From positions 1-32,048 of the forward strand of contig DAOLDC010000005.1 of the NCBI GenBank assembly GCA_035327525.1: DNA of 32,048 bases. The letters are read 5' to 3'. The position numbers were made by a program, and so were the translations under genes. Below, one piece after another: positions 23,308-31,803 of the stretch. Each line of letters starts with the position of its first letter. Within the stretch, counting starts at the first letter, position 1. Source of the stretch: JAKLEX01 sp035327525. GTDB taxonomy: Bacteria > Patescibacteriota > Minisyncoccia > Phycocordibacterales > JAACPR01. The notes below the pieces were generated by a model. The model did no database searches, was not told the origin of the DNA, and worked only from the letters and a program-made list of their open reading frames with translations.

Positions 23308-24271
23308 AATTAGAAAAAGCATGTTTTGGGGATTATTTTTGGTTTTTTTACTAATTACGCCTTTTATTTTGGCAAAATCTTTTGGATACAAACTTGATAG
23401 AATTGATGATATTTTGAAGATCACCCAAACTGGTGGAATATATATACATTCCAATATTAGTAATGCCAGAATTTATATTGATGATAAATATTATGAAAAT
23501 AATGGTTTGTTGATTCGTAATACGTTGATTCAAAAATTACTTCCAGATCATCAATACGAAATCGTGATACAAAAAGACGGTTTTAATGACTGGCGAAAAA
23601 AACTAAATGTTTATCCATCAGTTGTAACTGAGGCAAGAGTTTTGATGTTACCACAAGAAATTCAAAAAACCCCACTACTGGATATGGATTATTTGTATGA
23701 TTTGGGATTTGATATAGACGAGGAACTTTTGTCAGCCGAAAAAACAAAGCTCATTGCTGATATAAATTTGGCAAATGAAAAAGCTTTGGAATTAGCAAAA
23801 CAAAAAGCAACTACAGTAATTACTGACGAAAAACCAATAGTTGAAACAGAAGATCCAAAAATAAAAATTCCAGATTATTTTGCCAGATTTGGTGTTATTG
23901 ATCCCCTGGAATTAAAAAACCTAATATATAACAATGATCAGGTTGGCTGGATAGATAATGATAACATCATTATCAATTGGACTGATCCAAAAAAAACTAT
24001 ACCGTATTATTTTTGTTTGGAATGGAATGTTTGTCGAGAGTCAATTATTGTTGACTGGGGTGACGAAATATTAGCCTTTGATTATTTGCCTGGTCGTGAT
24101 GATGTTTTGATAATTTTGGTAAAGGAGGGATTGTTTGCTGTAGAAATCGATGATCGTTCCGAAAGAAACATTCAGCCTATTTATATTGGAGAAAATATAG
24201 AATTTAAGAAAAATAATATTGGCAAAATAGTAGTTTCAGATAGTGGAAGTTTTTATCAGCTAGAATTATAG
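23288..24271 (+). CDS. PEGA-domain membrane protein
   Basis: 327 aa with an N-terminal membrane helix (about 12-30), then a PEGA domain (about 48-118): GGIYIHSNISNARIYIDDK, a turn, then LLPDHQYEIVIQKDGFNDW. The rest resembles the beta-rich region often following PEGA in CPR proteins, with no catalytic motif I can name. It probably faces the cell surface and binds or organises envelope glycans, which fits its overlap with the glycosyltransferase gene (20 nt, different frame, implying translational coupling). Confidence 0.8.
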   Translation: MKPLSRKIRKSMFWGLFLVFLLITPFILAKSFGYKLDRIDDILKITQTGGIYIHSNISNARIYIDDKYYENNGLLIRNTLIQKLLPDHQYEIVIQKDGFNDWRKKLNVYPSVVTEARVLMLPQEIQKTPLLDMDYLYDLGFDIDEELLSAEKTKLIADINLANEKALELAKQKATTVITDEKPIVETEDPKIKIPDYFARFGVIDPLELKNLIYNNDQVGWIDNDNIIINWTDPKKTIPYYFCLEWNVCRESIIVDWGDEILAFDYLPGRDDVLIILVKEGLFAVEIDDRSERNIQPIYIGENIEFKKNNIGKIVVSDSGSFYQLEL

Positions 24272-24293
24272 TTTCTGGTGAAAATACATTTTT

Positions 24294-24302
24294 TGTTATA
24301 GA
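24294..24302 (+). promoter_or_regulatory. Extended -10 of pheST
   Basis: TGTTATAGA ends 9 nt before the pheS ATG at 24312. Spacing agrees with other promoters here. Confidence 0.4.
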
Positions 24303-24311
24303 ATTGTCGCT

Positions 24312-25007
24312 ATGGATACTCAGAAGGGACACATACACATAATCAATAGAATGATCGATGATATTACAACGATATTTGTCGGCATGGGTTTTGAGGTTGC
24401 CCTAGGTAATGAAATTGAGGATGAATATCACAACTTTGATGCGTTAAATGTTCCCAAGGATCACCCAGCCAGAGATATGCAAGATACTTTTTGGCTAGTT
24501 ACTGATCCGAGAAAATTACTCAGAACTCACACCTCGAATGTTCAAATTCGCTATATGGAAAAAAACGGTCCACCGTTGCAAATCGTTGCACCAGGAAAAG
24601 TTTATCGTTACGAAGCAACGGACAAAACTCACGAAGTACAGTTTCATCAAATAGAAGGTTTGGTTGTTGGTGAAGGGATAAATATGGGCCACCTAAAATT
24701 TGCTCTGAATTCTTTTATAAAAAAACTTTATGGCGAAAATACAGAGATCAGGTTTCGACCTGGATATTTTCCGTTTGTGGAACCAGGAATAGAAATCGAT
24801 ATGAAAAACAAAAACGGCAAGTGGGTGGAAGTATTGGGCGCTGGAATGGTTCATCCAAATGTTCTGAATAATGTCGGAATCAATAGTCGCAAATACAGCG
24901 GATTCGCCTTTGGTGCCGGTATTGATAGATTGGTCATGATGAAATACGGTGTTGATGATGTTAGAAATTTTTATAATGGGGATTTGCGATTGATAAATCA
25001 GTTTTAG
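24312..25007 (+). CDS. pheS: Phenylalanyl-tRNA synthetase alpha chain, minimal form
   Basis: Catalytic class II subunit charging tRNA-Phe. Visible are the HPARDMQDTFWL motif (about 56-67), motif 2 with LLRTHTSNVQIRYM (about 73-86), FHQIEGLVV (about 116-124), FRPGYFPFVEPGIEID (about 152-167) and motif 3 FAFGAGIDRLVMMKYGVDD. At 231 aa it begins directly with the catalytic core (HIHIINRMIDDITTIF); the N-terminal coiled coil (about 85-100 aa) that grips tRNA-Phe in other bacteria is missing. Nothing upstream in frame could encode it. pheT follows after 4 nt. Confidence 0.95.
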   Translation: MDTQKGHIHIINRMIDDITTIFVGMGFEVALGNEIEDEYHNFDALNVPKDHPARDMQDTFWLVTDPRKLLRTHTSNVQIRYMEKNGPPLQIVAPGKVYRYEATDKTHEVQFHQIEGLVVGEGINMGHLKFALNSFIKKLYGENTEIRFRPGYFPFVEPGIEIDMKNKNGKWVEVLGAGMVHPNVLNNVGINSRKYSGFAFGAGIDRLVMMKYGVDDVRNFYNGDLRLINQF

Positions 25008-25011
25008 TAAA

Positions 25012-27420
25012 ATGTTAATATCATATAATTGGCTAAAAGAATATTTTGAAAAACTTCCAGATCCAAAAAAATTGGGAGAAATTTTGAATGTCAAATCTTT
25101 TGAGGTTGAGTCAATTGATGCAGTTGATGACGATTTTGTTCTAAATATAGATGTGTTACCAAATAGATCACACGATTGCTTGTGTCATTCTGGTGTTGCT
25201 AGAGAAATCGCAACCGTTGTTGAGGGAGTCAATTTTATAGAAAAACGTGCTGGAAAAATTTTTGCCGATTCTGTGAGAGGTGTAAAACAAGAAATAACAA
25301 AATTAAAAGGCGCCACAATTCAGGTTGAGGTCAAAACTGATTTTTGCCGAAGATATGTTGCAAGAGAGATCAAAAATATTCAAATAAGAGAGTCTCCAAT
25401 AGAAATCAAAAATAAACTCAAATCACTGGGTCAAAAATCAATAAATAATATAGTCGATATTTCTAATATTGTGATGTTTGAAATGGGACAGCCAATGCAC
25501 GCTTTTGACTCTGACAAATTGTCTGGAAACAAAATAATAATTCGTCCCGCAGAAAATGGTGAAAAAATATTTACACTAGACAAGCAGGAAATAAATTTGT
25601 CAGAAAATGATCATGTTATTGCTGATGAAAAAAATATTCTGGCAGTAGCTGGAGTAAAAGGTGGCAAGATTGCCGAAGTTGATATAAATACAAAAAATCT
25701 AATTCTAGAATCAGCAAATTTTGTTCCAAGTTTGGTAAGAAAAACTGCAAAAAAAATCGGCATAGGTACTGAGTCGTCAAAAAGATTTGAAAATGAAATT
25801 ACTCCAGAAATTTGCGTTGAAGCAATTGATTTGGCGACGGAATTGATTATCAAATATGCTTCAACAGACCAAACCGAAGTTTATGAATATGTAGATCATT
25901 ATCCACAGAAATGGCTTCAATACAAAACAGGTGTTTCATTATCAGAAATAGAAAAAGTTTTGGGATTAAAAATATCCAATACTGATGTTGAAAAATCCTT
26001 AAAATTGTTGAATTTTGAATATGAAATAATAGATGTTAGAAGTTTTATTGTAAATGAAGCAAAAAAACATTTAGGAAAACCATATAAGTATGGCGCAAGT
26101 GTTAGACGAGATGCTCCGAACCTTTTTGATTGCTCATCTTTTTCTGCTTACATTTATTTTTTGGCTGGAATTCCAATTCCTAGAATTTCTATCGAACAAT
26201 CTATTTTTGGTGTAGAAATTACAGAAGAAGAATTATTGCCCGGCGATTTAGTATTTTGTAATACAGGTGATGCAAAAAATAAAATTCATTTTGAAACAGT
26301 CGAATTTTTGCCTGGAACAAAAGTTGAATCCGGAATAGATCATGTTGGAATTTATATTGGAAATGGCGAAGTGATACATTCTAGTAGTCATAACAAAAAC
26401 GGCATCGAAATTCATAAATTACAAAACCATAGTGACTTTTCAAAAAATACCAAATTCGGCAGAATAATAAATGACAAAGATAGATTTGTTGTCAAAATCC
26501 CAAAATATCGACTGGATATTGGTTCAAATTCTGGAATTGATATAAAAAGCACTGTTGAATTGATAGAAGAAATCGGCAGAGTCCATGGCTATGAACATAT
26601 CGATGATCAACCAATAAATAACTCTGGATTTGTGGCAAAAATAAATAAAGTTTATGCGTATAATAATATAATTAGAAAAGTTTTGACTGACGCTGGATTT
26701 AGCGAAGTTATAACTTACTCATTTACATCAGCTGGAGAAATTTCTCCAGAAAAACCAATTTCAGAAGACAAAAATTTTTTGCGAACAGAAATTTCTACAG
26801 GTATCAAAGACTCGTTAGAAAAAAATATAAAAAATGCAGATTTGTTGGGTGTTGATACAATAAAAATATTTGAAATTGGAAAAGTTTTCAAAAACAATTC
26901 TGAAAATTTGAATCTTGCAATAGGGGTCATCAATAGGGCCGGATTTAAAAAACCAAAAGCATCAGAAGTCATAATGGGGGCGGTAGATATTTTATCAAAA
27001 CAATTTGATGGAAAAATAAAAATAAATCCAAAAACCGATCAAAGTATTTTAGAGATAAATTTGGATGAAATATATGATAATTCATCAATAAACATTCCAG
27101 AAAAATATATTGATATTGGTAATTCGCCAGAAAATAAATACAAACCAATTTCTGCTTATCCATTTATACTGCGAGACATTGCTGTTTGGTTACCAAATTC
27201 AATAAATTCCGAAAAATTGTTAAATATAATAAAAGAAAAATCCGGTGAGTTGTTAGTCAACTTCAGGCTATTTGACGAATACAAAAAAGAAGATAAAACT
27301 TCATATGCATATAGATTGGTTTTCCAATCCCACAAAAAAACAATGACTGATGCGGAAATAAATATAATAATGCAAAACATTAACGACGCAATTCAGAATG
27401 AGGGTTGGGAAGTTAGATAG
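25012..27420 (+). CDS. pheT: Phenylalanyl-tRNA synthetase beta chain with inserted NlpC/P60 domain
   Basis: 802 aa in one frame. The N-terminal segment (1-75) goes straight from SFEVESID to LNIDVLPNRSHDCLCHSGVAREIA, so the EMAP-like tRNA-binding domain is absent. The B3/B4 editing domain spans about 105-275 (GQPMHAFDSDKL, RPAENGEKIFTLD, GTESSKRFENEI). B5 starts at about 301 (TGVSLSEIEKVLGLKI), is interrupted at about 341-484 by a complete NlpC/P60 hydrolase, and resumes with RFVVKIPKYRLDI and ELIEEIGRVHGYEHI (491-530). A catalytic-like core (about 545-690) and a C-terminal FDX-ACB anticodon-binding domain (about 710-802) follow. Without the insert the protein is about 660 aa, a short bacterial PheT. 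Base composition of the insert is like that of its surroundings. Confidence 0.95.
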   Translation: MLISYNWLKEYFEKLPDPKKLGEILNVKSFEVESIDAVDDDFVLNIDVLPNRSHDCLCHSGVAREIATVVEGVNFIEKRAGKIFADSVRGVKQEITKLKGATIQVEVKTDFCRRYVAREIKNIQIRESPIEIKNKLKSLGQKSINNIVDISNIVMFEMGQPMHAFDSDKLSGNKIIIRPAENGEKIFTLDKQEINLSENDHVIADEKNILAVAGVKGGKIAEVDINTKNLILESANFVPSLVRKTAKKIGIGTESSKRFENEITPEICVEAIDLATELIIKYASTDQTEVYEYVDHYPQKWLQYKTGVSLSEIEKVLGLKISNTDVEKSLKLLNFEYEIIDVRSFIVNEAKKHLGKPYKYGASVRRDAPNLFDCSSFSAYIYFLAGIPIPRISIEQSIFGVEITEEELLPGDLVFCNTGDAKNKIHFETVEFLPGTKVESGIDHVGIYIGNGEVIHSSSHNKNGIEIHKLQNHSDFSKNTKFGRIINDKDRFVVKIPKYRLDIGSNSGIDIKSTVELIEEIGRVHGYEHIDDQPINNSGFVAKINKVYAYNNIIRKVLTDAGFSEVITYSFTSAGEISPEKPISEDKNFLRTEISTGIKDSLEKNIKNADLLGVDTIKIFEIGKVFKNNSENLNLAIGVINRAGFKKPKASEVIMGAVDILSKQFDGKIKINPKTDQSILEINLDEIYDNSSINIPEKYIDIGNSPENKYKPISAYPFILRDIAVWLPNSINSEKLLNIIKEKSGELLVNFRLFDEYKKEDKTSYAYRLVFQSHKKTMTDAEINIIMQNINDAIQNEGWEVR
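26032..26463 (+). other. NlpC/P60 cysteine-hydrolase domain inserted in PheT B5 domain
   Basis: Residues 341-484 of PheT match the NlpC/P60 pattern end to end: FIVNEAKKHLGKPYKYGA, LFDCSSFSAYIYFLAGIPIP with nucleophile Cys374, LLPGDLVFCNTGD (409-421), DHVGIYIGNGEVIHSSS with His444 as catalytic base, and His456 as candidate third residue. NlpC/P60 enzymes usually cleave peptide or amide bonds in cell-wall peptides and are exported; here there is no signal peptide and the domain lies within a cytosolic tRNA synthetase. The joints fall exactly in the beta-hairpin loop between the B5 helix pair (KLLNFEYE) and the strand VVKIPKYRLDI. Confidence 0.92.
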
Positions 27421-27490
27421 CGCGACGATTTGCTGTTGATGTAAATTTATTTTTAATTTAATTTTTCTTATAAAATATTTTAACTTGATT

Positions 27491-27499
27491 TGCTATAAA
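27491..27499 (+). promoter_or_regulatory. Extended -10 of the C39-like peptidase gene
   Basis: TGCTATAAA ends 5 nt before the ATG at 27505, in the 84-nt gap after pheT. Confidence 0.4.
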
Positions 27500-27504
27500 T
27501 AATT

Positions 27505-28158
27505 ATGGAAAACACAGGAGATCAAAAAATGAAAAAAGTTTTACCAGTTCCTTTTGTATCACAAAATTCTTTTGATGTGCCAGCAGAATTTCATAATAAT
27601 GCTTGTGGTATAGCGTGCACAAAAATGATATTAGATTACATGCCAGAGTCATACAAACCAGAATACTTGATGGGTGGTTTGAGAACAATGAATGATTTGA
27701 TAGAAGAGGGTATTGTAATCGGGGGTTTGACCGATAACGGTTGGAAACATGATTCACTGGTTCGACTATTGAGAAATCGCAACATAATGTCCTATTGTCA
27801 GGAATATAGGTCGATCGATATTGTTATTGACCAGATTCATGGTGTAACTTTTTCTGAGGGCAAAAATTATCCAGATATTCAAAATATCGGAATAGAAAAA
27901 ATAATCAAAAAAATCAATTCAGGTTTACCAACAATAGTATCTGTAATGCCAAACTTTAACGATAACAAGGAAACACATTTGATATTGATAATTGGTTATG
28001 AAATAGAAAAAATACCCCAGAACAGTGACCAGCCTATTAATGGATCATTTTATTATCATGATCCAGACTCCAGAAATGGCACAGAAAAAAAGAACAAAAA
28101 AATCACAATAAATGATTTTATAAAAAAATGGAGAAATTTGGCCATTTTTGTGGATTAA
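27505..28158 (+). CDS. C39-like family cysteine peptidase, cytosolic
   Basis: 217 aa with the papain-fold arrangement of the Peptidase_C39_2 family: Cys34 in NNACGIACTKMILDY (the CGxA/S nucleophile motif), His158 in ETHLILIIGYE, and Asp186 in YYHDPDS. The N-terminal VPFVSQNSFDVP is the usual first strand of this family. There is no signal peptide or membrane segment, unlike most bacterial C39-like proteins, and no ABC transporter nearby, so it is not a bacteriocin-processing exporter. It directly follows pheT, which carries another papain-fold domain. Substrate unknown. ATG at 27529 is an alternative start. Confidence 0.85.
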   Translation: MENTGDQKMKKVLPVPFVSQNSFDVPAEFHNNACGIACTKMILDYMPESYKPEYLMGGLRTMNDLIEEGIVIGGLTDNGWKHDSLVRLLRNRNIMSYCQEYRSIDIVIDQIHGVTFSEGKNYPDIQNIGIEKIIKKINSGLPTIVSVMPNFNDNKETHLILIIGYEIEKIPQNSDQPINGSFYYHDPDSRNGTEKKNKKITINDFIKKWRNLAIFVD

Positions 28159-28187
28159 GGCCTGCATAGCGGGCCTTTTCTATTTTT
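28157..28187 (+). terminator. Intrinsic terminator after the C39-like gene
   Basis: AAGGCCTGC (28157-28165) pairs with GCGGGCCTT (28169-28177), nine pairs with one G-T, loop ATA, followed by TTCTATTTTT. The stem begins within the TAA stop codon. Confidence 0.88.
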
Positions 28188-28238
28188 GCATTATTGAGAT
28201 ACCTACAAGTTATTCATATTAAATACTTGATTTTTGGC

Positions 28239-28267
28239 TTGTTAAAATATCGGTTTTTTGCTAAAAT
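28239..28267 (+). promoter_or_regulatory. gyrB promoter
   Basis: TTGTTA (28239-28244), 17-nt spacer, TAAAAT (28262-28267) preceded by TGC (extended -10). The gyrB ATG at 28280 is 12 nt after the -10. Confidence 0.6.
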
Positions 28268-28279
28268 AAGAAGAAATTT

Positions 28280-30394
28280 ATGAAAGATAAAAAAGCAGGG
28301 CACCTGTATAACGCTGATGAAATCACAGTTCTGGAAGGTCTTGAACCAGTCAGAAAGAGACCAGGAATGTACATTGGAACAACTGGTCCAGACGGACTCC
28401 ATCATTTGGTTACTGAGATTTTTGATAACTCTAGAGACGAGGCCATGGGTGGTTTTGCTAACAATATAGAGGTCGTTTTGTTACCAGATGGATATGTTAG
28501 GGTAGCTGATAACGGTAGAGGAATTCCCATAGACAAGCACAAACAAACAAAAGTTTCTGCATTAGAAACAATTATGACAACGTTGCATGCGGGAGGAAAG
28601 TTCGGAGGGGAGAATAGTGGTTACAAAGTATCTGGAGGTTTGCACGGAGTGGGTGCATCTGTCGTAAATGCATTATCGACACATGTTATTGCAGAAGTTC
28701 ATCGTGATGGCGAAAAATATCGTCAGGAATACAGCATTGGAAAACCAAAGTATTCTGTAAAAAAAATCGGTAAAACAAAACATAATGGAACAGTTATCAC
28801 TTTCAAACCTGATGCAAGTATTTTTGAGACAGTTGAATTTGATTTCAAAAAAATAGTAGATCATCTTCGACTACAGGCATATTTGGTAAAAGGACTAAAA
28901 ATAACCGCAGTTGATGCTCGTGAATACAAAGAAAAAATAGACTTGGAACAAGTTTTGTATGTAATGGAAAACTTCATAAATGCTCCATCAAAATCATTTT
29001 ATTTCGAAGGAGGTTTGGCATCATTGGTTAGTTTCAAAAATAAATTTCAAAAACCAGTTCATAAAAATATTTTTTATGTAGAAAAAAATCTAGAAGAAGC
29101 AGGTGTTGCTGTCGAAGTGGCATTACAATATGTTGATGATATTTCACCCAGAATAACAGCTTTTGCAAATAATATTTATAACAGCGAGGGTGGAACTCAT
29201 ATTACAGGTTTCAAAACCGCATTGACCAGAAGTTTGAATAGTTATGGAAAGAAAAATAATTTAATAAAAGAAATTGACGGTGGATTTACTGGAGACGATG
29301 TATTGGAAGGAATAACTGTAGTTGTCTCTGTAAAAATGCCGGAAATTCAATTCGAAGGTCAAACAAAATCAAAATTAGGATCGACCGAAGCGCGCGGAGC
29401 TGTGGAATCTGTTTTTGGAGAATCATTTAACGAGTTTTTGGAAGAAAATCCAGATGATGCAAAGGCGATAATCAATAAGGTAATTCTAGCATTGAGAGCT
29501 AGAAAGGCAGCCAAGGCAGCAAAGGATTCAGTACTTAGAAAAGGGGCACTTGAGGGAATGACATTGCCAGGAAAATTGGCTGATTGTCAGACCAAATCAG
29601 CTGAAGAATCTGAATTGTTTATTGTTGAGGGAGATTCTGCTGGTGGTACCGCAAAGACAGGTAGAGATCGTAGAACTCAAGCCGTTCTACCACTTCGAGG
29701 AAAAATTCTCAATGTAGAGAGAGCTCGTTTGGACAAGATGCTAGCTTCGGAACAAGTCAAAAATCTAATTGTTGCCTTGGGAGCAGCTATTGGTGATACT
29801 TTTGATATAACAAAATTACGCTATCACAAAATAATAATTGCAACAGATGCCGATGTTGACGGTGCACACATCAGAACCTTGCTACTAACTCTTTTCTATA
29901 GATATTTCAAACCGATTATTGATGGCGGATATTTGTATATTGCCCAACCACCATTGTACAAACTGACTCGCGGAAAAGAAATTCATTATGTTTTTGATGA
30001 TGCTGACAAAAACAAAATTTTAGGAAAACAATCCGAAGAAATAGATGATGGATCAGAAGATGAAACTGAAGATTCAGACGAAGAATCAAGCGAAGAAACA
30101 GACACTGATTCAGTCGATGGTGAAATCGATAACAAGTCAAAAAAAGTTTCAGAAAATAATTCAAAAAAAGCCGAAGCAAAGTGGCGAATACAGAGATACA
30201 AAGGTCTCGGTGAAATGAATTCTAACGAGCTGAAAGAGACTACAATGGATATAAATAATCGAGTACTGAAGCAGGTGACAATAACTGATGTTGTCGAAGC
30301 TGACTCTGTGTTTGATATGTTGATGGGAACTGATGTTCCAGCCAGAAAAGCATATATCACAAATAATGCAAAAAACGCCGATTTGGATATTTAA
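28280..30394 (+). CDS. gyrB: DNA gyrase subunit B
   Basis: ATPase subunit of gyrase. GHKL ATPase: VRKRPGMYIG (24-33), Glu46 and Asn50 in EIFDNSRDEA, DNGRGIP (77-83) and GGLHGVGASVVNALS (119-133). The transducer region (about 225-400) includes PEIQFEGQTKSKLG. TOPRIM: FIVEGDSAGGTAKTGRDRRTQ with Glu450, and ATDADVDGAHI with Asp523, Asp525 and Asp527. The C-terminal IQRYKGLGEMN (637-647) is intact. An acidic low-complexity insert (about 585-632) separates TOPRIM from that motif. 704 aa overall. GyrB and ParE are hard to tell apart; the length and motifs favour GyrB. gyrA is not adjacent. Confidence 0.93.
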   Translation: MKDKKAGHLYNADEITVLEGLEPVRKRPGMYIGTTGPDGLHHLVTEIFDNSRDEAMGGFANNIEVVLLPDGYVRVADNGRGIPIDKHKQTKVSALETIMTTLHAGGKFGGENSGYKVSGGLHGVGASVVNALSTHVIAEVHRDGEKYRQEYSIGKPKYSVKKIGKTKHNGTVITFKPDASIFETVEFDFKKIVDHLRLQAYLVKGLKITAVDAREYKEKIDLEQVLYVMENFINAPSKSFYFEGGLASLVSFKNKFQKPVHKNIFYVEKNLEEAGVAVEVALQYVDDISPRITAFANNIYNSEGGTHITGFKTALTRSLNSYGKKNNLIKEIDGGFTGDDVLEGITVVVSVKMPEIQFEGQTKSKLGSTEARGAVESVFGESFNEFLEENPDDAKAIINKVILALRARKAAKAAKDSVLRKGALEGMTLPGKLADCQTKSAEESELFIVEGDSAGGTAKTGRDRRTQAVLPLRGKILNVERARLDKMLASEQVKNLIVALGAAIGDTFDITKLRYHKIIIATDADVDGAHIRTLLLTLFYRYFKPIIDGGYLYIAQPPLYKLTRGKEIHYVFDDADKNKILGKQSEEIDDGSEDETEDSDEESSEETDTDSVDGEIDNKSKKVSENNSKKAEAKWRIQRYKGLGEMNSNELKETTMDINNRVLKQVTITDVVEADSVFDMLMGTDVPARKAYITNNAKNADLDI

Positions 30395-30441
30395 TATCCC
30401 AGTATAAAACCGGTGCTATTTGATAAGAATAGTGGTAAAAA

Positions 30442-31794
30442 TTAATTAGTAACTCGAAGTGTAATTGAATCAAAATTGTTTCCTTTGTTTGATTCCACAA
30501 CATCATCATCAGAGTCAATTTCAACTTCTAATGTGTATCTACCGACATCCGGTCTATTAAATTTAACAGTTATTTCTTTTGATTCTCCAGGTCGAAGAGA
30601 CGCTTGTCTAGAAGATAGATATTCATCATCGTCATTATACGGAACACCTAATATTTCAAAACGCCATGTACCAGAATCTCTATTTCCGATATTTTTTACT
30701 ACAAATCTAACTGCAGCTTCTTGGTTTCTTGTTACAGAATTTGACTCGATAAATCTAGTCCCGCTCATACGCCCAACTTCCAAACCTGATATTTCCAAAT
30801 CTGCTCTAGATGATGTAGAAGTTCCACCACCAGTTGATGTTCCACCAGTTGAACCACTGACAATATTTACAGACAGTATATTATTAGCTTTTGTTGATTC
30901 TAATACTGAATTGAAAGGATCGACATTTATAACTACAACTCCGTTAACTACATTATCAAAAGTAAGAGTGTATCTAATTCCTTGTCCTGGTGCTAATTGT
31001 GGTTGCATTGGTGACAATTCTGTACTTAATCCTGGTAGGTTGTATGTAAAAAACCAATTTCCAGTTGTTCTACCCCCAATATTAGAAACTGTAAATTGTA
31101 ATATTCTATTACCCAATACTGTTGGATTAGAAACCGCCAAATCCGCCGGCAATATTGCTACAGGTGCTGGTGCTACTGATAATGGTTGTTGGCTGCTAGT
31201 AGATGTTTGCGCTGGAGTAGTGGGAACAGTTGAAACAGTCTCTGTTGTTATTGTTGTAGCCGCAATATCTCCTGTAGGCGCCTGTCCCTCGTTGTTTTGA
31301 ACAGTTATAACGACTTCACCGCTAGCTTCTATTTGTTGATCAGAACTTTTTATGTAAACGATTTCGATTGGTAGATCAATAAAAGAGTTTTTTCTAGCCA
31401 AATCAGCTTCCAATTCTATAGAACTCTGATTGTTTGGTAATGGATATCTAGTGTTGCACAAAATAAATTGTGTAGAATCGGCATCTGACTTGAGTATCAG
31501 TCTGAAATCCTCTACACATTTGTAGGTCAATTTGTACTCACCAACTTCTTCCGGCTTATAATTCCATGAAATCAAAAATTTGTCCCCATCAATTAGATTT
31601 GGGTTGTTTACGACAACCTCTATTTTGTTTTTTGAGAATGGTGAAGACATCCAATTACCAATTGAGGCAAAAGAAGAAAAAGCCATTGGTATTATTTTTA
31701 CCACAGCAAAGGCTAATATTATTACTACAATTACTATTGCCACTATAAATAGGGCACGCAAAGCAACACTTTTGATTGTTTTTTTATCTTCCAT
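30442..31794 (-). CDS. CARDB-repeat membrane-anchored surface protein
   Basis: 450 aa. N-terminal membrane helix (about 10-35) without a clear cleavage site, then a beta-rich domain (about 55-165) with Cys93 and Cys113 as a possible disulfide pair, a Thr/Ser/Pro/Gln-rich linker (about 170-213), and two CARDB-type Ig-like modules (about 217-312 and 330-449) joined by a Gly/Ser/Thr linker. Each module has the adhesion pattern: VSNIGGRTTGNWFF with LAPGQGIRYTLTF, and VKNIGNRDSGTWRF with LRPGESKEITVKF. Both end in the NxxLS/NNxxSIxL strand. Likely an envelope-displayed binding or stalk protein. It converges with gyrB and diverges from rpmG. Confidence 0.85.
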   Translation of the reverse strand: MEDKKTIKSVALRALFIVAIVIVVIILAFAVVKIIPMAFSSFASIGNWMSSPFSKNKIEVVVNNPNLIDGDKFLISWNYKPEEVGEYKLTYKCVEDFRLILKSDADSTQFILCNTRYPLPNNQSSIELEADLARKNSFIDLPIEIVYIKSSDQQIEASGEVVITVQNNEGQAPTGDIAATTITTETVSTVPTTPAQTSTSSQQPLSVAPAPVAILPADLAVSNPTVLGNRILQFTVSNIGGRTTGNWFFTYNLPGLSTELSPMQPQLAPGQGIRYTLTFDNVVNGVVVINVDPFNSVLESTKANNILSVNIVSGSTGGTSTGGGTSTSSRADLEISGLEVGRMSGTRFIESNSVTRNQEAAVRFVVKNIGNRDSGTWRFEILGVPYNDDDEYLSSRQASLRPGESKEITVKFNRPDVGRYTLEVEIDSDDDVVESNKGNNFDSITLRVTN

Positions 31795-31803
31795 AATATC
31801 GGC

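Noticed and set aside
26032..26463. Intein inside pheT
   Set aside because: The insert lacks the splicing Cys/Ser at its first position and the C-terminal His-Asn with a following nucleophile, and it matches NlpC/P60 from end to end.
26032..26463. Chimeric assembly or frameshifted join in pheT
   Set aside because: The frame is open through both joints, B5 resumes exactly at its next strand, and base composition does not change. Read-level confirmation would still be useful.
30416..30432. CTATT/AATAG hairpin between gyrB and the CARDB gene
   Set aside because: Only five A/T-rich pairs, with no proper T tract; too weak to call a terminator.
30476..31300. 274-aa plus-strand ORF opposite the CARDB gene
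   Set aside because: Antisense shadow of a clear CARDB protein; no start signal or family motifs.
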